From contig CAILUR010000222.1 of assembly GCA_903837445.1 (NCBI GenBank), positions 1 through 10,062 of the forward strand: 10,062 nt of DNA, read 5' to 3'. Of the stretch, positions 7,425 to 10,062 are shown piece after piece. How positions within the stretch are numbered: position 1 is the first letter of the stretch; each line of letters opens with the position of its first letter. This DNA is from an uncultured bacterium. Lineage in GTDB: Bacteria > Oederibacteriota > PGYV01 > CAILUR01. The notes beneath the pieces were generated by a model. It was not told the DNA's origin. It searched no databases and was given only the letters and a program-made list of their open reading frames with translations. Made by a program: the position numbers and the translations under genes.

Positions 7425-8461
7425 CAGCTTTCAAAAGTTTGTGTTATATGTTTCTCAATTTCCGCAGGAGGCATAGCACCTATTGTTTGTCCCGCTTTAT
7501 TTCCATCTTTAAACATAATCAGCATGGGAATTGACAGGACTTCATAAAGTCCAGCACTTATAGGGTTATCATCCACATTCAATTTTCCAAAAACCACTTT
7601 CCCCGCATACTTTCCAGAAAGGTCTTCAAACTGCGGTCCCATTACTTTGCACGGCACACACCACTCTGCCCAGAAATCCACCACAAGTTTTGGATATTTT
7701 ATAAGGGCTTCTTTAAAGTTTGCATCCGAAAGTGTCACCACTCCCTCAGGCGCTTCTGGCAATTTTTCTTCCTTTGGTAAAAGTGAGGCATCCACAAACC
7801 TAATAATTGTTTTAATGAAATTAGGTTCCGGCAAGGCGCCTATGATAGTTTTATCTACATCTCCGTTTATTATAGTATGCGGTACGGAAGCGACTCCAAG
7901 TTTTTGAGCGGTTTCCTGATCTTCATATGATTCCACACACTCAGAAGTTATTTTTCCTTTGGAAGCAATAGCCATTTGGTGGGCTGTCACTACTGCCTTC
8001 GGACAGTAAGGACAGGTAGGCGTCACAAACACCTGTATTTTTTCCACCTTACCTTCGGCGACCAAAACAAGTTTTTCAAGGGTTTCTGGTAAACCCGACT
8101 GCCCAGAAGACACAAGGGTTAAGACTTCTATAAACCCTCCTATTTCATATCCGCTTGGAGAGCCATTATAAATAATTTTATATCCTTTATCATATCCAAT
8201 AATCACTGTGGGACTGGTATGCAAAGAAAGCTCCCGCGCTATCTCATTATCAAAATCAAGTTCGGTAAGTTTTATACGCGGTTCCAAAGCCGCTAATTCC
8301 CTTAAAAGATTCTGCGAAAATTCAATAAACTGGCGCTGATCTTCGCCTTGCGCCATAAGAATACTTTTTGTGAAAAGTCTTACATCTACTTCCCCTTTTA
8401 AATCCTGCGCAAATTTTTCTTTTAATTGCGTTTCCACCTCTGGAGTAATAAGCTTATCCAT
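7424..8461 (-). CDS. Three-module thioredoxin-fold protein (PDO-like pair fused to thioredoxin)
   Basis: Predicted cytoplasmic dithiol-disulfide oxidoreductase of 345 residues with no signal peptide or membrane helix. Module 1 (about 20-115) resembles the N-terminal half of protein disulfide oxidoreductase/glutaredoxin-like proteins but has no cysteine; it keeps a likely cis-proline (Pro84 in TSPT). Module 2 (about 138-220) has the glutaredoxin/PDO centre Cys150-Pro-Tyr-Cys153 and cis-Pro194 (SVPHT). Module 3 (about 238-345) is a full thioredoxin: buried Asp262 in VDFWAEWC, Cys268-Val-Pro-Cys271-Lys, Pro276 and cis-Pro312. The thioredoxin centre is CVPC rather than CGPC. An unpaired Cys175 lies in module 2. 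The start is supported by AAGGGAG (8468-8474), six bases upstream. It overlaps arsR by 8 nt and is followed by trxB after 9 nt, so TrxB probably reduces it. Known two-module PDOs pair with TrxB-type reductases; the third fused module suggests an internal relay. Exact clients (peroxidase, arsenate or other reductase) are unknown. Confidence 0.87.
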   Translation of the reverse strand: MDKLITPEVETQLKEKFAQDLKGEVDVRLFTKSILMAQGEDQRQFIEFSQNLLRELAALEPRIKLTELDFDNEIARELSLHTSPTVIIGYDKGYKIIYNGSPSGYEIGGFIEVLTLVSSGQSGLPETLEKLVLVAEGKVEKIQVFVTPTCPYCPKAVVTAHQMAIASKGKITSECVESYEDQETAQKLGVASVPHTIINGDVDKTIIGALPEPNFIKTIIRFVDASLLPKEEKLPEAPEGVVTLSDANFKEALIKYPKLVVDFWAEWCVPCKVMGPQFEDLSGKYAGKVVFGKLNVDDNPISAGLYEVLSIPMLIMFKDGNKAGQTIGAMPPAEIEKHITQTFES

Positions 8462-8786
8462 TTTTTTCTCCCTTATTTTTTTGTTGCAATATTTCTATCA
8501 TATCTTCATTTTGTTTTTTAATAATGTTTGTTGCGGCATCCAGTAGTTTTACCACTTCATAACTTTTCAGCCTATAACAGGCCTTAGTGCCGCTCTTTTT
8601 TGCTTCCACAAGCCCTGCTTGTTTTAAAGCATTTAAACTACGCGACACCAAAGGCTGAGGCTCATTTATCATACGGGCTATGTCGCAGACACATTGTTTC
8701 TCATCTCTTAGCAAAACCAAAATTTTTACTCTTGCTTTGTGTGCCATAGCCTTGAATACATTTGCCTGAAGTTCTACAACTGTCAT
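8454..8786 (-). CDS. ArsR/SmtB-family transcriptional repressor
   Basis: A 110-residue winged-helix DNA-binding protein. FKAMAHKARVKILVLL (11-26) is the typical N-terminal helix pair, CVCDIARMI (32-40) the helix leading into the recognition region, QPLVSRSLNALKQAGLV (44-60) the helix-turn-helix, and AKKSGTKACYRL (62-73) the beta wing. The Cys32-Val-Cys34-Asp pattern matches the ELCVCDL metal-binding box of ArsR-type As/Sb sensors. Cys70 in the wing is a possible third thiol ligand. These could sense a metalloid or thiol oxidation; the ligand is not certain. AGAAGGTG (8791-8798) gives a good ribosome site five bases before the ATG. It is first in an operon with the thioredoxin-fold gene (8-nt overlap) and trxB, and its upstream region holds repeats suggesting autoregulation. 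No arsB, arsC or acr3 is present in the window. Confidence 0.9.
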   Translation of the reverse strand: MTVVELQANVFKAMAHKARVKILVLLRDEKQCVCDIARMINEPQPLVSRSLNALKQAGLVEAKKSGTKACYRLKSYEVVKLLDAATNIIKKQNEDMIEILQQKNKGEKNG

Positions 8787-8820
8787 TTTGCACCTTCTTT
8801 AAAGTGAACTAATGTTTAAA

Positions 8821-8867
8821 ATATATCAAAATCTACATATTAACATATATCAAATAACTTCAAATAA
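8821..8867. promoter_or_regulatory. Candidate ArsR operator repeats
   Basis: Two 8-bp direct repeats tcaaataa lie at 8850-8857 and 8860-8867, exactly 10 bp (one helical turn) apart and filling the spacer between the arsR -35 and -10. A further exact 10-bp direct repeat atatatcaaa occurs at 8821-8830 and 8845-8854, 24 bp apart, the first copy lying downstream of the predicted start site. ATCAA/TTCAA-type half-sites are common in ArsR-family operators, usually as inverted pairs; here they are direct. Occupancy would block RNA polymerase. Inferred from position and repeats only. Confidence 0.45.
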
Positions 8868-8872
8868 GTCAA
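8844..8872 (-). promoter_or_regulatory. Promoter of the arsR-redox-trxB operon
   Basis: On the minus strand TTGACT (8872-8867) and TATATG (8849-8844) are separated by 17 bp. The -35 is near consensus (5 of 6) and the -10 weaker (4 of 6), which suits a regulated promoter. The leader to the arsR ATG would be about 50 nt. Confidence 0.5.
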
Positions 8873-8881
8873 GTTTTGTTT

Positions 8882-8909
8882 TTGAAAATTCTTATTGTTC
8901 TGTTATAAT
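8882..8909 (+). promoter_or_regulatory. Extended -10 sigma70 promoter of def-fmt
   Basis: TTGAAA (8882-8887) and a perfect TATAAT (8904-8909) are 16 bp apart, with TG one base before the -10 (8901-8902) as in extended -10 promoters. Transcription would start near 8916, leaving a leader of about 28 nt containing GGAG (8934-8937), six bases before the def ATG. The -35 lies about 10 bp from the divergent arsR -35, so the two polymerases or the ArsR repressor may interfere with each other. Confidence 0.62.
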
Positions 8910-8943
8910 CTTATTTATATAGTACTAAACGCTGGAGTAAAAA

Positions 8944-9474
8944 ATGGCAAAACTCAATATTTTAAAATATGGCAACCCGGTCCTTAAGAAAAAAGCCGAG
9001 CCCGTCACAGAGTTTAACGAAGACTTAAAACAACTCTTTAACGATATGTTAGAAGCAATGTATGCCAAAAATGGTGTCGGTTTAGCAGCCACCCAGCTTG
9101 GTGTGCTTAAAAGAGTAATCGTAGTAGACACCACACGCGCAGATGAAAATCCGCAGGTCTTCTTGCTTGTCAACCCGGAAATTATTCAGGCCTCAAAAGA
9201 AAAATGTGAATATGAAGAAGGGTGTCTAAGCTTTCCAGAAATTACCGAAACCATTTCCCGCTCACGAAAGGTGACCGTCAAAGCGCAGGACATTTTCGGT
9301 AAACCTATTGAAATAGAAGGCGAAGGACTTCTGGCAATTGCGCTTCAGCACGAGATTGACCATATAAACGGCATACTTTTTATAGACCGCATGTCTCCCG
9401 TTAGAAAATTGCTTCATGCAAAAGAACTTAACCTTCTTAAGAAAGCCAATACTCCTAAAAAGAAGCACAAATGA
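8944..9474 (+). CDS. def: Peptide deformylase
   Basis: A cytoplasmic metalloenzyme (Fe2+ or Zn2+) that removes the formyl group from the N-terminal methionine of nascent proteins at the ribosome. All three family motifs are intact: GVGLAATQ (44-51), EGCLSFP (92-98) with metal ligand Cys94, and QHEIDH (135-140) with ligands His136 and His140 and catalytic Glu137. The 176 residues, ending in a lysine-rich tail, are normal for the type 1 family. The ATG follows GGAG at good spacing and a strong promoter. Its TGA overlaps the ATG of fmt (ATGA, 9471-9474), the classical def-fmt arrangement that couples the deformylase with the enzyme that adds the formyl group to Met-tRNA. Confidence 0.97.
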   Translation: MAKLNILKYGNPVLKKKAEPVTEFNEDLKQLFNDMLEAMYAKNGVGLAATQLGVLKRVIVVDTTRADENPQVFLLVNPEIIQASKEKCEYEEGCLSFPEITETISRSRKVTVKAQDIFGKPIEIEGEGLLAIALQHEIDHINGILFIDRMSPVRKLLHAKELNLLKKANTPKKKHK

Positions 9475-10062
9475 AAATCGCTTTCTTTGGCACTCCTGCC
9501 TTTTCAGTTCCTGTCCTTGAGGCCATATTAAACTCAGGGCACGAGATCTGTGTGATAGTCACCCAACCCGACAGACCCGCTGGCAGAAAAATGGAACTCA
9601 GCGCCTCACCAATAAAAACACTTGCTTTAAAACACCACCTAAAAATACTTCAACCTGAATCCGTTAAAACCCCAGAATTTTTAGCAACCTATAAAAAGTT
9701 TTCCCCCGACCTCAACCTTGTGGTAGCTTTTGGACAAATTATGCCAGAGGAACTTATCTTTTTTCCTCCTTTACATAGTATTAATATTCACGCCTCCCTG
9801 CTCCCCCTTTGGCGTGGTGCCGCTCCAATAAACGCAGCCATAATAAATGGGGATAGGGAAACTGGTATTTCTTATCAATTTATTGAAAAGGGACTCGACA
9901 CGGGAGATGTCCTCCATTCTGAAAAAATGCTTATTGGTTTATCTGACACTGCGATAACTATGTACACAAAACTCTCTTCCCTGTCAGGCGATACAGTCCT
10001 TAAAGTGCTTGATATGCTTGAGAACAGGACTTATACCAGACTAAAACAAGAGGCTTCAAAAG
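9471..10062 (+). CDS. fmt: Methionyl-tRNA formyltransferase, 3' end beyond window
   Basis: Transfers the formyl group from 10-formyltetrahydrofolate to initiator Met-tRNA. The open frame runs from the ATG at 9471 to the window edge without a stop, giving 197 residues of a family usually near 310. Visible features are the N-terminal Rossmann strand KIAFFGTPAFSVPVL (2-16), TQPDRPAGR (31-39), catalytic Asn105 and His107 in NIHASLLPLWRGAAPI (105-120), ETGIS (130-134) and EKGLDTGDVL with catalytic Asp143. The catalytic N-terminal domain is therefore complete and the C-terminal tRNA-binding domain is missing only because the window ends. ATGA overlap with def implies translational coupling; no separate strong ribosome site is needed or obvious. 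Confidence 0.96.
   Translation, partial: MKIAFFGTPAFSVPVLEAILNSGHEICVIVTQPDRPAGRKMELSASPIKTLALKHHLKILQPESVKTPEFLATYKKFSPDLNLVVAFGQIMPEELIFFPPLHSINIHASLLPLWRGAAPINAAIINGDRETGISYQFIEKGLDTGDVLHSEKMLIGLSDTAITMYTKLSSLSGDTVLKVLDMLENRTYTRLKQEASK

Noticed and set aside
7314..7907. Two short plus-strand frames (77 and 86 codons) opposite trxB and the redoxin gene
   Set aside because: Antisense shadows of genes with intact catalytic motifs; no independent evidence.

Overview
The window is an AT-rich, densely packed bacterial chromosome segment with housekeeping and cell-surface genes and no tRNA, rRNA, CRISPR array or transposase gene. Two very large membrane proteins of the O-antigen ligase (Wzy_C/WaaL-like) and YfhO-like classes, the ligase with a TPR tail, beside aroQ, def and fmt, suggest a low-GC, probably Gram-negative-type and probably anaerobic lineage, perhaps one known mainly from metagenomes. 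The phylum cannot be fixed from this sequence alone.

Layout. Positions 1-281 are non-coding: two copies of a roughly 54-bp repeat carrying a palindromic gggcacagtcccc core, then an AT-rich leader with a good sigma70-type promoter. This promoter should drive a plus-strand unit of three tightly joined genes: aroQ (type II 3-dehydroquinate dehydratase), a 1105-residue protein made of two O-antigen-ligase-like domains in tandem plus C-terminal TPRs, and a 795-residue YfhO-like GT-C membrane protein. A convergent minus-strand unit follows after only 11 bp. Read in its own direction it is an ArsR-family repressor, a three-module thioredoxin-fold protein (cysteine-less module, CPYC module, CVPC thioredoxin) and thioredoxin reductase. 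Its promoter carries helically phased repeats between -35 and -10 that look like an autoregulatory operator. The 157-bp gap upstream of arsR is shared with the divergent def-fmt unit (peptide deformylase and Met-tRNA formyltransferase, the latter cut by the window edge).

How the genes work together. The minus-strand unit reads as a self-contained NADPH-to-dithiol relay (TrxB to a fused glutaredoxin-like/thioredoxin protein) under a repressor that has the CVC thiol motif known from metalloid-sensing ArsR proteins. The two membrane proteins probably act at the extracytoplasmic face on lipid-linked glycans or glycoprotein substrates. def-fmt is the classical N-formylmethionine pair. The most unusual items are the duplicated ligase domain in one chain, with the H[NSQ]-X9-G-X2-[GTY] motif intact in both halves, and the three-fold redox protein with its ArsR control region.
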